A stretch of DNA of 55,930 nucleotides. Origin: Rhizaria sp. SCN 62-66 (lineage: Eukaryota > Rhizaria, unplaced). The stretch is taken from contig MEDY01000248.1 in the NCBI GenBank assembly GCA_001724265.1, positions 1 through 55,930 on the forward strand, read 5' to 3'. A program made the position numbers and the translations under genes. Under the pieces are notes generated by a model. The model saw only the letters and a program-made list of their open reading frames with translations, did not search any database and was not told where the DNA came from. Shown here one piece after another: positions 10,135 through 21,420 of this stretch. The stretch's first letter is position 1; each line of letters opens with the position of its first letter.

Positions 10135-13100
10135 ATGGCCTCCCGCAACCCTCCCAGCGGCAACACCCCAATGGGTCCCCCCGCTGTGACCCCGCGCTCG
10201 TTCGCGTCGCAGCAGCCGCGCGGCGCCGCGCGCTACGCTGCGCTGGGCTCCACTTCATGTCCTATTGATCTCAACACCCCGCTGCCGTGGGCCAGTCCCG
10301 GCGCGGGCTTCGCAGGCAGCAACAGCAACTTCAACAACAACGGTTACGGCGGCTACGGCAGTGCCGGTTTCAATGGCAGCGGCGGCAATGACGGTCGCGG
10401 CAGCTACAGCGGCGGGCCCGGTGCGGCGTCAGCCCGCTCGAGCGCCACGCCCCGCGGCTACGGCAGCGGCGGCTACGGCAGCGGCGGCGGCAGCGGTGGC
10501 GCAACGCCTGGCAGCGGGCTCCGCGCGCACTACATCGTACGTTCATTGTCTTGCAAAACAACAAACCTGCCTTTTATTTCCTTAATTTCTTGCGATGTCA
10601 CCGCACCACTTTTTTTTCTTCACATCTATCTTGTCTTTGACTAATTGTTTGCGTTTGCGCTTACGTCCGCACCCGCACCCGCACGCACACGCACACGCAC
10701 ACACACACACACACACGCAGGTGGCACTGGTCGAGTTCCGGAGCCGGCAGACGGTGGGGCTGGCGGCCGTGGACGCACTGAGCCCACAGCTGGTGCTCTC
10801 GCAGTTCAGCGACAACTACATGTACACCAACGCGCTCATGATGCTGAGCCGCTTCGACCCCGTGACCGTGCTCATGAGCGACACCGCCGCCGACTCGACG
10901 CTGCTCAAACTCGTCCAGACTGAGGTACGCACTGCATATAATGGCGCGTATATGTTCTGTAATTATTACAGTTCCTGCTGAAATTTTGTTTTCTTTGGTA
11001 TCCCAATCAATCTGACTCCTAAATCTCACAAAATCCTGCGTAACACATCGCACACTCAACTCTGCATTACCCTGAACTGCTTTATCACACCGCGCCCACC
11101 ACAGTTCCCCGGCGCGCAGGTGCACCAGATCAAGCGCAAGTTCTTCAACGAGTCGGCCGGGCTCGACTACATCGAGCGCCTCTGCGCCAAGGAGGCGCTC
11201 GCACAGTGGCGCTTAGACGCGTCTAAGTATCTCGTACGTCGCGCCTGCGCTCTATAACTTAAACATATCACATTATTTGTTGTTAATATATACTTTTGTC
11301 TTTGACACATGTATTTTTCTGTATCAACAAAAACTACATTCACACATCAAAATGCTCACACGAATCGCACCTATAATAACCGCTCTCCACTGTGCGTTCA
11401 CAGTGCCTCGCGGCGTGCGCGTGCGTGCTCAACTTTGTCGAGTTCCAACGCCACATGTCCTGGGCTCCCGGCGCGCTGCAGGTCTCTTTTGCGGGGCTGG
11501 AGGGCTTTATGCGCGTCGACGCCGCCGCCGCGGCCGCGCTGGAGCTGGTGGCGCCGCTGCAGCCGCGCGCGACGTGGCTCAGCCCGCACCACGCCGCCGA
11601 CGCCGACGGCGGCCACGGCAGCTTCAGCCAGTACGGCAACAGCGGCAACGGCGGCGTCGGCAGCAACAGCAGCGGTCTCAGGGGCAGCAGCGGTAGCGGC
11701 AGCGGCATGGGGTGGCACACTCACAGTCACCACGCCGGCAGCGGCGCCGCGGGCGCCTCGGCCGCGGTGCGGCTGCCCCAGTCGCTGTTCCACGTGCTGA
11801 ACCACACCAAGACGCGCTCCGGTGCCCGGCTGCTGCGCGCGAGCCTGCTGCAACCGTTGTCGGACCCGGCGACAATTGCGCTGCGGCTGGACACGGTCGC
11901 CGCGCTGCTGGCCGACGAGACGCGCTACTTCCGCCTGCGCGCGGCGCTGCCGCGCCTGGGCGCGCTGGAGGCGCTGTGCGGCGCGCTGGGCCAGGTGCCG
12001 CGCGCGCCGTCGCTGCAGACGGCGACGCAGCAGCTCGCGCAGCTGGGGCAGCTCCGCGCCGTGCTCGCCGCGCTCCCAGAGCTGCACGCAGTCTGCAGCA
12101 TGGACAATGCTAATAGCAGCGGCAATCGCAGCAACAACAGCAACAGTGAGGGTAACACTCGTCATGCTGCTCGGGGCAACAATAACCGCGATGACGATGA
12201 TGGTGACGATGGCAACGAAGACATTGCTCGTGGCAACAGCGGCGGCAGCGCATTGCTGTTCGAGACGATCGGCGCGACGCTGAGCGCGCCCCACGCGGCT
12301 TATCTTTTGTCGCGCCTCGACGCCGTGCTCGACCCGGAGATCACGCTCGCACGGCGACAGGTAAGTGCTCCACTGTAGACTGTGTTAAGACACATGTATC
12401 TTAATTCTATGCGTTCTTATGTTTATTGCTTTGATTTTCAGACAAAAATAATTTGATTTGAATGATATATCTTCATTTTATCAAAATCTCACGCTTTTGT
12501 CACTCGCTTTGCTGCTAAACTCTTTACTCTTACCACTGGCAGGCCGAGCAAGCGCGCGCCCAGCTGGTTTTTTCGGTTCGCGCGGGCGCCTCTGCGCTAC
12601 TGGACGTGGCGCGCGAGACGTACTCTGAGGCGGTCGAGGCCCTGCACGCGGAGGCCGCGCGCGCGATTGACGCGTACGCGCTGCACGGCGCGCGGCTCGT
12701 CTACTCGCCCGCGCGCGGGTACCATCTCTCGGTCCCGGCGGCGCTGCTGCCGCCTGCGGCGCACGCGGCGGCGCTCGTGCAGCGCGTGTACCGCGGCGCG
12801 CGCGTGGGCTGCGCGACGCGCGAGCTGCAGTCGCTCGACGCGCGCCAGCAGGAGGCCTTCAAGGACACGTGCTTCTTCGCCGCGCGCACCGTCGCCGAGC
12901 TGCTGGCCGAGGTGCGCGCGCACCTGCCGTGGCTGTGCTCCGTGGCCGAGAGCGTCGCGCTGCTGGACCTGCTGGCCGCCTTTGCGACGCACGTCACGCG
13001 CGCCTCGGCGCCCGGTGCGGGCTTCGTGCGGCCGCGGCTCACGCGCGGCGGCGCCACGGTCATCCGCGCAGGCCGCCACCCCGTGCTCAGCGTCACGCGC

Positions 13101-14429
13101 TCCACTGGGGCCACTAGCGGGGGCAGCACCGCAGCGGGGGGCGTGGTGACGAACGACTTGTTCCTGACAGACGCGTCGAGCGCGCTTATTGTGACGGGCC
13201 CCAACAACGCCGGCAAGAGCACCTACCTGCGCCAGACGGCGCTGCTGGTGCTGCTCGCGCACGTCGGTTGCTTCGTCCCCGCCGCTTTCGCCTCGATCCC
13301 GCTCACCGACCAGCTCCTCACCTGCTTCGGCGCCGCGGGGCTTTCCACCGGCGCCGGCGCCACCGGCGCGGGCGCGGGCGGCGGTGGTGGTGGCGCTGCT
13401 GGCGGCGGCGGCGGGTCCGGAAGCTCGTTCTTCGGGGAAATGCGGGACGCGGGGCGCGTGGTGGCCGCCGCGCGCGCGGGCTCGCTGGTGTTGCTGGACG
13501 AGGTTGGCAAGGCGACGGCCAGCGGCGACGGCGCGGCGCTGGCCTGGGCCCTGGTCGAAGCGCTGCGCGGCCGCTGCAGGGTGCTCTGCGCGACGCACTT
13601 TGCGGAGCTCACGCTGCTGCCCAGGCTCTACAAACAGGTCAAGAACGTCTGTCTCGACGTTACGGCCACGGTCGCTGCGCCCACGCCTGCGCCTGTGACC
13701 GTGAACAGCAGCAGCAACAGCAGCAAGTACGGCCGCCGTAACGATGACGATGATGAAAAACACGATAACGGTCACAACACTCACAGCGACACTGCCAGTC
13801 ACAACGACAACGACGACAAAGACGACGGCGACGACAGGGTCGCGGCAAGCGACCTGGCGGCGCTGTCGTCGCTGCAGTTCAGCTTCAAGGTCTGCATGGG
13901 TGCCAGCGGCGAGCGCGCCGGCCGCGGCAGCCCCCTCGGGGGTCATGGCGGCAGCGGCGGCGGCGGCGGCGGCAGTGGCGGCGGCTACGGGCTGGCAATT
14001 GCGGCGGCGGCTGCGTACCCGCCCGCGCTGCTGCGGGACGCGCGCACGCTCGCGGCGGGGCTGCGCAGCGATGCCGCCGCCTCGGCCGCCGCGCTGCCCG
14101 CGCGCGCGCGCCGCGTGCTGGCGCTGCACGCGCTGCTGGGTCGTCTGCTTGCCGTACACCGGCTTGGCGCGCAGCAGGGGCGAGAGCAGAGGCAGGGCCT
14201 GCTGACGGCTGAGGCGCGTGCGCTCCTGGCAGACGCGTCGCTGGCCTTCGCGGGCGACGTCGGCGCTGACGCTGAGGCTGATGCCGACGCTGAGGCCGAC
14301 GCTAAGGCTGGCGCGGCGAAGGCCAGCGCGGGGGCTGAAAGCAATGCAGAGGCGGCTGCAGGAAACGCAGGCGCAAGTGCGAGTGCGAGCTTAAGTGAGG
14401 CAAGCGCGGCTGCTGCTGGGCAGGTGTGA
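10135..14429 (+). CDS. MSH4: MutS homologue 4, meiotic crossover factor
   Basis: MSH4 pairs with MSH5 as a sliding clamp on Holliday junctions and promotes meiotic crossovers. Five exons: 10135-10536, 10721-10924, 11105-11233, 11404-12360, 12543-14429, all phase 0, giving 1192 residues and a TGA stop. The N-terminus is a Gly/Ser/Asn/Tyr low-complexity tail without the mismatch-recognition domain, as expected of MSH4. The core starts at VALVEFRSRQTVGLAAVD, followed by HQIKRKFFNESAGLDYIERL and LFHVLNHTKTRSGARLLRAS. The ATPase domain has Walker A as GPNNAGKST (about residues 783-791; usual MutS form GPNMSGKST). The Walker B region reads VLLDEVGKAT where DELGRGT is usual, followed by ATHFAEL. Gly-rich and Asp/Asn-rich inserts interrupt the ATPase domain. 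The tail is Ala/Asp/Glu-rich. Donors are GTACGT, GTACGC, GTACGT and GTAAGT. Confidence 0.95.
10662..10719. repeat. CA-rich microsatellite in MSH4 intron 1
   Basis: A CCGCAC/CGCACA/CACACA tract fills the 3' half of the intron and runs directly into the acceptor CGCAG. Confidence 0.85.
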
Positions 14430-15057
14430 AGTGCGATTGTGACATAACAGAGGATTTATGTACAATGTATGGCAATGAAAAATCTACCTTATACTTGAGA
14501 TAACTTAACATAGTAAAATAAAGAACTAATTGTGCATTATACGTTAGATTTGTTGAACGTTGTTAGGTGATCGAGTACGGCGCGCGTGACCGTGTTGGGC
14601 GTGACCATGGCGACGAAAATGGAGATGCGCATGCGAGTTCTATTTTGAAGCGGTCGATATATGCGCTCTCTGATCGTCAACGGACGTATTGATTGACTTA
14701 ATAGTTTCACTCGAGTGTTCAATTCTAAATCTTATTTCATACTTCGAATGGCTTTGTTTGTAAACCTAGGCCGCGTGTGGAAAGTGGAGCATGCTCGACT
14801 CCAAACTATCTACGAGACGTACGCTAGATAAGTCTCTGTGTGATCACCACTTACCTTGCCTATGTGCATTTACTTTTTTGTCGGATTTGTTGCATTATAG
14901 ATATCCTTCTTTGCTGTTTTACTCTTTAGAACACCAATCTCAGCCATCTGGCAACGTCGCGCACTCACGAACCACAACGGTCTCTTTCTCACTTTCTCTC
15001 GTGCAGTATCTGTACAGTATCGTGCGCCTATCGCTGCATTTAATTCAGGCCTGACTT
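14430..15057. other. Spacer
   Basis: I see no gene. An AATAAA lies at 14517-14522, about 90 bases after the MSH4 stop. The 100 bases before the next ATG are pyrimidine-rich. Confidence 0.5.
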
Positions 15058-17466
15058 ATGCAGCCATTGCCCCAGGACGACGACGACCCGCCTTCGTGGC
15101 CGTCTGTCCCGCAGGCCTCTTGTCCTTATTCAGCCTCTGACAGAACTAACACAGTCGGAGTCTCGCAAGCCCTGAATACCAATGCGACCGGGTCCGGAGA
15201 ATCCAGCGCGGCCAAGCCCATGTCGCCCCTGAAGGCGCTGCTGCTTGTCCCGCTGCAACGCCTGCTGGCGTCGCGGCACTTGCTGATTGTTGCCGTTTTT
15301 GCCGTCGTCTCCGCCTCGATTATCCTCAGCCCCGGCTCCAGCGGCACTGCCACTGCCACCGCGACTGCAACTGTGGCGGATACTGAGAACGGTGGGCAGC
15401 GCGTGTACGTGCGCACCTACGCCGCGATTCCCTTTCCGCTTGCAGCCGCAGCAGACGACAAAGTGGCCGACTCCGGCTCCGGCTCTGGCTCCGACTCTAG
15501 CGCGAACGCTGCTGCCGTCACAGTGCCGCCGCCGCTGCCGCCGCCGCGCTTCGGCCCCTCACCCCGGATGACGGCAACGAAGGCGGCGACAAAAACAGGG
15601 ACAGGTCTCGATACTGCTGAAACCGCTGCGCTAGCCGCCGCGCTTGCCGCCGCGGCCGCGCCAGGGCCCCTCGCTGCTGCACAGCCACAGCCACCTTCGC
15701 AGTCAAAAGCACAGCCACAGCCACCTTCAGCGACTGCGACGGCGACTGAGACTGAGACGGAGACTGCGACTGAGCCCGAGCTTGCACCGGTGACTGTGGC
15801 CGATCTGTCTCTGCCCGGGTGGGCTTGGCGGGCCTCCCCTTGGGACCCCGCAGTCGTGGCCGCCCACAAGCAGTAGCAGCAGAGCGATGGGCGTATGCTC
15901 ATCGTAGTTCCCTTCTACGACACATTGAACGGCAACGTGTTTAACGCAGCCAGCAGCAGCAGCGAGTTCGTCGCGTCGCGGCCGCAGCGGCTATTGCTGC
16001 AGCTGCTGCACTGCCTCGACCGGCACCTGCGCTCTCTGGGCCGCCAGCCAGGCCGCGACTACGCGGTCCTCGTCGTCGAGCAGCACGCGGCTCCAAGTGT
16101 AAGCGCCTCCTCAGACGGCGCCACGCGCGGGGAGACGCTGGCGTTTGCACCCGGCCAGCTACTCAACGCGGGCGCATGGTTGGCGCGGGACTGGGGCTAC
16201 AGCTACATCGTGGCGCACGACCTCGACCTCTGCCCCCTCCCAGTCCCAGTTGCAAGCGCAAGCGCAGTCGGCGCTAGCAGTGGCGGTAACAGCGATAGCT
16301 TTTCTGCCAGTGTCAGCGTCGGTGCGAGTGCGAGCGAGATCAACGACTACCGGCTGCGCGCCGACGGCCTGCCGCTGCTCCTGGCCTCCGCGGTGCGCAA
16401 CAGCAACGGCGACGGCACCGGAGACAGCGATAACCTCGACGACGCTGGCACCTATCGCGAGAGCGGCCACGGGCTCGGCGGCGTGTTTGCGGTGTCTCTC
16501 GCGCACTTCTTCCATATCAACGGGCTCCCCAACTTGCACTACCTGCCCTTCGCCCCAGGAAACACCCTCGCTCTCCGAGACAGTCCTAGCCGCCGCGACA
16601 GCGGCGACTGGGACTGGGCCGGCGGCGGCGTGACGCTGCCGGGCGCCGAGGCCGAGGCCGTGCTGCTACGGTCGCGTTTGCAGCGGGCCGTGGGTGTGCG
16701 CCGACTCGGCTCCCGGGAGGGCCGCTACGCCAGACTCGCTGCGGGGCTCAGCGGCGAGGAGGCGCGGCAGCTGCGGCGCCAGCAGCAGGCACGCTTCGGT
16801 GGCAGCCAAAGCCACAGCGACGGCGACCGCGACAGCGCCGGTGTTGGCAGTGGGAGTGCGAGCGCTGTTCGTGCTGATGGAGGTGTGCTGGCGTTCAACA
16901 GCAGGCGCAGGCTCATTGCGCACCTTTTTGGCTACGAACTCGACGCCAGCAGCGACTATCCCCCACGTAACAAGACGAACGCGAATTCCACGGACACCGA
17001 TACAAAGACCGACACGACTGCGCCGACCGTAGTCCCGTCGTGGTTTGCCGCAGACGGGGCCGCCGAGCTCAACGCGACCGTGCTGGCGTACGCGCCGCTG
17101 CCCGCGCTGGGGCCGGTGCACTGGGTGACGATGGGCGCCGACTCGCTGCGCTACCGGCCGGGCCCCGACGGCGTGGAGCCGCGCTCGCTGCAGCGCGCGC
17201 GGCTGCTAAATGGGCTGCCGCCGCTCGCGGCGCTGGGGCTGGGGCTCGACGCGCTCGGCCGCGCGCGCCTCAGGCCGCCGCCGCACGCGCCGACTGCGGG
17301 CGCCAGTGCACAGGAGAGCGCAGAGAGAACGGAGGGAATGAGCGCTGAGGGCGGGCTAGGCCGCGGCGCGCTGGACGCGATGCGGGCCTTCGTGCGGCAG
17401 GAGCGGGCGCTGCACCGGGCGCGGGGCACGCGCGTGCACCCCCGGGAGCTCGCGCTCTGGGTCTGA
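15058..17466 (+). CDS. GT7-like (beta-1,4-galactosyltransferase-type) glycosyltransferase, paralogue A, with in-frame TAG
   Basis: A type II Golgi membrane protein likely to transfer a sugar from a nucleotide sugar. From the ATG at 15058 the frame runs 802 residues to TGA, with a TAG at 15874 (residue 273) in the context HKQ-TAG-QQSDGRMLIVVPF. Reading through it restores the same layout as the neighbouring paralogue B. A membrane anchor lies at about 74-91, then a low-complexity stem. The catalytic part includes MLIVVPF, GRDYAVLVVEQ, LLNAGAWLARDWGYSYIVAHD and HFFHINGLPN. The metal-binding DxD is D388-L-D390. The WGxGGED-type acceptor loop of the GT7 family is poorly kept here (WDWAGGG further on), so substrate use may differ or activity may be reduced. 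Without TAG read-through the catalytic domain would be cut from its anchor. Confidence 0.8.
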
Positions 17467-18479
17467 GGCGGGCCTGAGGCCGCGCGCGGCGCAGGCAGAG
17501 ACTGAGCTGACGAGATTGGAGACGCCTGTGACTCTTTGCCAATGTCCTCAAATTGGTTAATTTTGTTTCAAGATTTGATTTATTTCGTGAATTAAAAAAA
17601 TGTTTTTTTGTTATCTGCGTGTGTTACAAACGCGCGTGTCTTGTTTCTGTGTTCAATGTGCTGTTCCATTTGTTTCGTTTTAGTTACGCTTCCGCTGTAC
17701 CGCGGTAGAAACCGTCGAGGAATGCACCTGCATATGTTTCTCGCACGACTATTGTGTGATATTATTCGTTTAAAGTACCTGAATACATACGACGTGCTAT
17801 TTTTGTTTTTCATAGAGCTAGATACGATTGCAAAGTGCGTGACATTGTGACCTGGTGAGTATTGGCCAGGCCAAGTGTGAAAACGCGAACGAGCACGCGG
17901 TTTAGGGGAGAGTGCTGTAGGAGATGCACAACAGCGCAAAGTCCGTTAATTGAATTGTTCTCCACCGATGATATGTAACTATGCTATGACTATAAGCTCT
18001 GCAAATAATATATCCAGAATATACGCTTCGCGTCTTCTGTGGGCCTTCTTCGTGAAGCTGCCAGCTGAACCCCTTCCTGAAGTTTGCCGCATTTTACTCT
18101 CGGTCATCTGGCACGCTTCATCGCCGCAAGTTGGATCGATAGTTTCAAACTGCATATAATTTGTGTGTTTTTCTTCTATACTTTTCCAATATCATCAGAA
18201 TTCCTGATTTGGCCCTTCGTCCTGACGCATTTCGTGCCGCCAGCTCTAACGGCATTCGAAAGTACAGCAAACTGACCGTACAGTTATCCCCACTGACTCG
18301 CCGAAAACTGCTTCGCTCATCACGCTTCCTGTGTCACTCGCCTATTCGCAGCTTGCTTTTTTCTTATTTTTTCCCCGCACTGCCAATCACTCGGCCGCAC
18401 ACCCTCGAGACCTCCCCCACCTACACACACATCTGAGGTGGCAGCCCGCAACGCCACCCAGCACTCCCGACAGCAGCTG
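17467..18479. other. Spacer, 1.0 kb
   Basis: AT-rich with a poly-A/poly-T pair near 17595-17610. I find no gene or RNA. The last 130 bases are C/T-rich and lead into paralogue B. Confidence 0.5.
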
Positions 18480-20471
18480 ATGTCTCTTAGCCCGCACCCG
18501 CTGGTCGCAGCGCTGCTGGCCCGGCGCCACGTGCTTGCCGTCCTGGCCTGCGCCGCCGTCCTCGCCCTCGCGATGCTGCTCTCCACTACGGGGAGCGCCA
18601 GAGTGGGCTCAGCCGCGGCGGTGAGCACGGGCAGCATCGGCGACGCAGACAGTGCGGCGTCCCCGTTCTCGACCGCAGCGCCCCCTTCCCCGTCGTCGTC
18701 GCTCTCGTCGTCCTCGTCTGCGGGCGCGTCGTCGTCTCCGAGAGGCCGCGTCTCCGCCGCGCGCGCGCGCGCCCAGTACCGCGCGCTGCAGCCGCCCGCG
18801 CGCGCGCCGGCGCTGCCGTCGCCGCGCTTCACGCTGAGCGGCGAGCTGCAGCGGGGCGCGCTGTCGTTCTCGGAGCGCGACGAGGCCGTCGCCGCGCTCT
18901 CGCTCGCCGCCGTTCCGCAGCGCCCGCTCAGGCCCCCGCGCCCCGCGGGCGGACCCGCCACCAAGCCTGCGCTCTCGCAGGCGCAGGCCAGGCTCAAGTC
19001 CAAGACGCAGAAGCAGCAGCGGCAGCAGCAGCAAGCTGAAGTCGACGCGGAGCTGACGCTGGATGACCTGTCGCTGCCCGCGTGGAGCGCGCGCTTTTCC
19101 CCGCTGCGCCCCGACGTGCTGGACGTCCACGCGCGCCTCCAGCCCGAGGGCGGCGGCGGCAGCGGCAAGATGCTGGTAGTGGTCCCGTTCCGCGAAAGCC
19201 TGCTGCCCGCGGAGAGCGCGGACCCCGCGACGGGCCGGCGCATCCGGCGGCGCGGCGCGCGCGGCGAGCAGCTGCTGCAGCTGCTGGCGCGGCTCGACGC
19301 GCACCTGCGCGCGGCGGGCAAGCAGCCGGGCCGCGACTACGCCGTGCTCGTGGTCGAGCAGGGCCGCGACCGCGCCGCCGACCTCAGCGGCCACAGCAGC
19401 GGCCACGGCGGCGGCTACGGCAGCGAGAGCGAAGGTGAGGACGGTGGCGAGAGCGCGGCCGCGTTCAACAAGGCGCAGCTGATCAACGCGGGCGCGCGGC
19501 TGGCGCGCGAGTGGGGCTACGGGTACATCGTGGCGCACGACGTGGACGTGTACCCCACGAGTCCGCAGAACACGTACGACCTGCCGCCCGACGGGCTCCC
19601 GCTCCACATGGCCTCCGCCATCGCGCGCCACCACGACGACGGCGACGACACCGGTGACGGGAACGACGGCGACAGCCACAGCGACGGTAATGAGAGCAGC
19701 AATCGCAAGCGCGCCGCCAAGGCCGCCGCCGCCGCCGACGACGCCGACTACGAGGCCAGCTGGCTGACGGGCGCAGGCGACAGCGACGGCGACGCGGCGC
19801 ACGCCGACGACGGCGTGGCGGCCGACGCGCGCGGCATGGCGCTGGGCGGCGTCTGGGCCGCCTCGCTGCAGCACTTCTTCGCCGTCAACGGGCTACCCAA
19901 CGCACTGTGGGGCCGCGGCGGCGCCGAGGACGCGGCGCGGCTCGCCTTCCACCGCACCACGGGCTTTCGCCGGCTCAACGCCACGGCGGGCAGGTACCGG
20001 CGTCTGCCGCGCGTGCGCGACGAGGCCTCCGCGGGCGCCGCGGGCGCGCTGCTCGCGGCCAACAACCGGCGGCGCTTGGCGGCCGACGCGCTGGACCTGT
20101 CGGTCGACGGCACGGCGGCGCTGCGGCGTGCGCCCGACGGGGCCGCCGAGCTCAACGCGACGGTGACGGCCTACGCGCCGCTGCCAGCGCTGGGACCGGT
20201 GCATTGGGTGACGGTGCGGCTGGAGCCCGCGCGCTACCGGCCGGGGCCCGACGGCGTAGAGCCGCGCTCGCTGCAGCGCGCGCGGCTCGAGGGCGCGCTG
20301 CCGCCGCTTGCGGCGCTAGGCCTGGACGAGCTGGGCCGCGTCAGGCTCGAGCGCCCGCTCACGCGGTCGGACCTCGCCTGGCTCGAGCGGCTGCGCGCCT
20401 TCGAGCTCTGGTTCCACCGCTCGCGCGCCACCACGCTCTACCCTGCCAACTCGCTCTGGAACTCGGCCTGA
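18480..20471 (+). CDS. GT7-like (beta-1,4-galactosyltransferase-type) glycosyltransferase, paralogue B
   Basis: The tandem partner of the preceding gene: 663 residues, TGA stop. I start it at ATG 18480, which places a signal anchor at residues 17-35; the frame is open a little further upstream but without an ATG nearby. After a Ser/Ala stem come KMLVVVPFRES, GRDYAVLVVEQ, FNKAQLINAGARLAREWGYG and IVAHDVDVYP, with D354-V-D356 as the metal-binding DxD. Next are GGVWAASLQHFFAVNGLPN and LWGRGGAED (W477 onward), matching the GT7 NGxxNxxWGWGGED motif with changes. Acidic and Ala-rich inserts lie between motifs. All core motifs are present, so it is probably an active Golgi transferase; the donor and acceptor cannot be told. 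Both paralogues share the tail from AELNATVTAYAPLPALGPVH onward. Confidence 0.85.
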   Translation: MSLSPHPLVAALLARRHVLAVLACAAVLALAMLLSTTGSARVGSAAAVSTGSIGDADSAASPFSTAAPPSPSSSLSSSSSAGASSSPRGRVSAARARAQYRALQPPARAPALPSPRFTLSGELQRGALSFSERDEAVAALSLAAVPQRPLRPPRPAGGPATKPALSQAQARLKSKTQKQQRQQQQAEVDAELTLDDLSLPAWSARFSPLRPDVLDVHARLQPEGGGGSGKMLVVVPFRESLLPAESADPATGRRIRRRGARGEQLLQLLARLDAHLRAAGKQPGRDYAVLVVEQGRDRAADLSGHSSGHGGGYGSESEGEDGGESAAAFNKAQLINAGARLAREWGYGYIVAHDVDVYPTSPQNTYDLPPDGLPLHMASAIARHHDDGDDTGDGNDGDSHSDGNESSNRKRAAKAAAAADDADYEASWLTGAGDSDGDAAHADDGVAADARGMALGGVWAASLQHFFAVNGLPNALWGRGGAEDAARLAFHRTTGFRRLNATAGRYRRLPRVRDEASAGAAGALLAANNRRRLAADALDLSVDGTAALRRAPDGAAELNATVTAYAPLPALGPVHWVTVRLEPARYRPGPDGVEPRSLQRARLEGALPPLAALGLDELGRVRLERPLTRSDLAWLERLRAFELWFHRSRATTLYPANSLWNSA

Positions 20472-20476
20472 GCGAG

Positions 20477-20501
20477 TGCGTGCGTGCGTGCGTACGTGCG
20501 T
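20477..20501. repeat. TGCG tandem repeat
   Basis: About six TGCG-type units with one TACG interruption, just after the stop of paralogue B. Confidence 0.8.
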
Positions 20502-21008
20502 GGCGAGCATGATATGTTACGGCTCGTGAGAGCTGTATGTAGATATTATTTGTTGTGTTTGTTCTGTTCCATTTTGTTTTACTTCGCCTTATCTTTGGAA
20601 GAACCCTGGGTTCTTTTGTTTGTTACCGTTACGTGACTTGACGTCTGCTATTATAAATGCGACGACTTGTATTATGGCTGCGGTTCGTTTCGCTAACAAG
20701 AAATACGTATTTGAACTAACAATTATTGCTGCATTTTCTAACGCAGTTTGTGAATCCCCTTCCCAAACACAAGCATCCATGTGTCACAATTGCTTTTATT
20801 TTACCATCACGAGTCATGGTCATACACAACACACATCTTATCAATGCATAACTACTTCTGATGAATGTCCCTATGTAACATGCCATATGCAACCAAAGAG
20901 TAGCGCGAAAAACACGGCAGGGAACAAATGTGGAGCTGATAGTGCTCATGGACGCGCGCAAAAAGGAAGGCACACCGGACGAGAGGTCCGGAAGCGCCTG
21001 AGGAATGC

Positions 21009-21016
21009 AAAAAAAA
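21009..21016 (-). terminator. RNA polymerase III terminator of tRNA-Asn
   Basis: A run of eight A on the plus strand is T8 on the minus strand, three bases beyond the tRNA 3' end. This is the usual Pol III stop signal. Confidence 0.8.
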
Positions 21017-21019
21017 TAC

Positions 21020-21092
21020 GCTTCTGGCTGGGCTCGAACCAGCGACCTTGCGGTTAACAGCCGCACGCTACTACCAACTGAGCCACAGAAGC
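21020..21092 (-). tRNA. tRNA-Asn (GTT anticodon)
   Basis: A 73-nt cloverleaf without an intron. The acceptor stem is 7 perfect pairs (GCTTCTG with CAGAAGC). The anticodon arm is TGCGG-CTGTTAA-CCGCA with anticodon GTT, and the T arm is GCTGG-TTCGAGC-CCAGC. The D stem has three good pairs plus one mismatch. CCA is not encoded, as in eukaryotes. Box A and box B sequences are present in the D and T arms. Confidence 0.95.
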
Positions 21093-21420
21093 TGTGACGA
21101 GTTCATACGCCGCGGCTCGAAAGTCAGGTTACACCTAGACTGTAATGTATGACTGTTCCTGCGACGAGTTACAAGGACATCAAGTCTCAAGACGATTTTC
21201 CTACTCGAGCAATCGTCAACCTGGTGATCGAAAACATGATATAACATATATGCTGTCATACATATATTATATTGAAATTTCCACCCAAAAGAAGGACACT
21301 AACACTTGGAAGCACACTGAGAAGAAGATGTTGGCTTCCGCCTGAGATTGCTTCCTCCTAGCTTCAGTCCCCACCCATGGATTACATAATATGACTCTTG
21401 TGAACGGATGATAGCTGAAA
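21093..21420. other. Spacer between tRNA-Asn and SWI5
   Basis: AT-rich. It should hold the SWI5 promoter, but I see no defined element. Confidence 0.4.

Larger units (their letters stand above)
20472..21019. other. Spacer with short tandem repeat and stem-loop
   Basis: A TGCG tandem repeat (20477-20501) follows the preceding stop. A 6-bp stem with a 5-nt loop sits at 20975-20991. Otherwise I see no gene. Confidence 0.5.
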
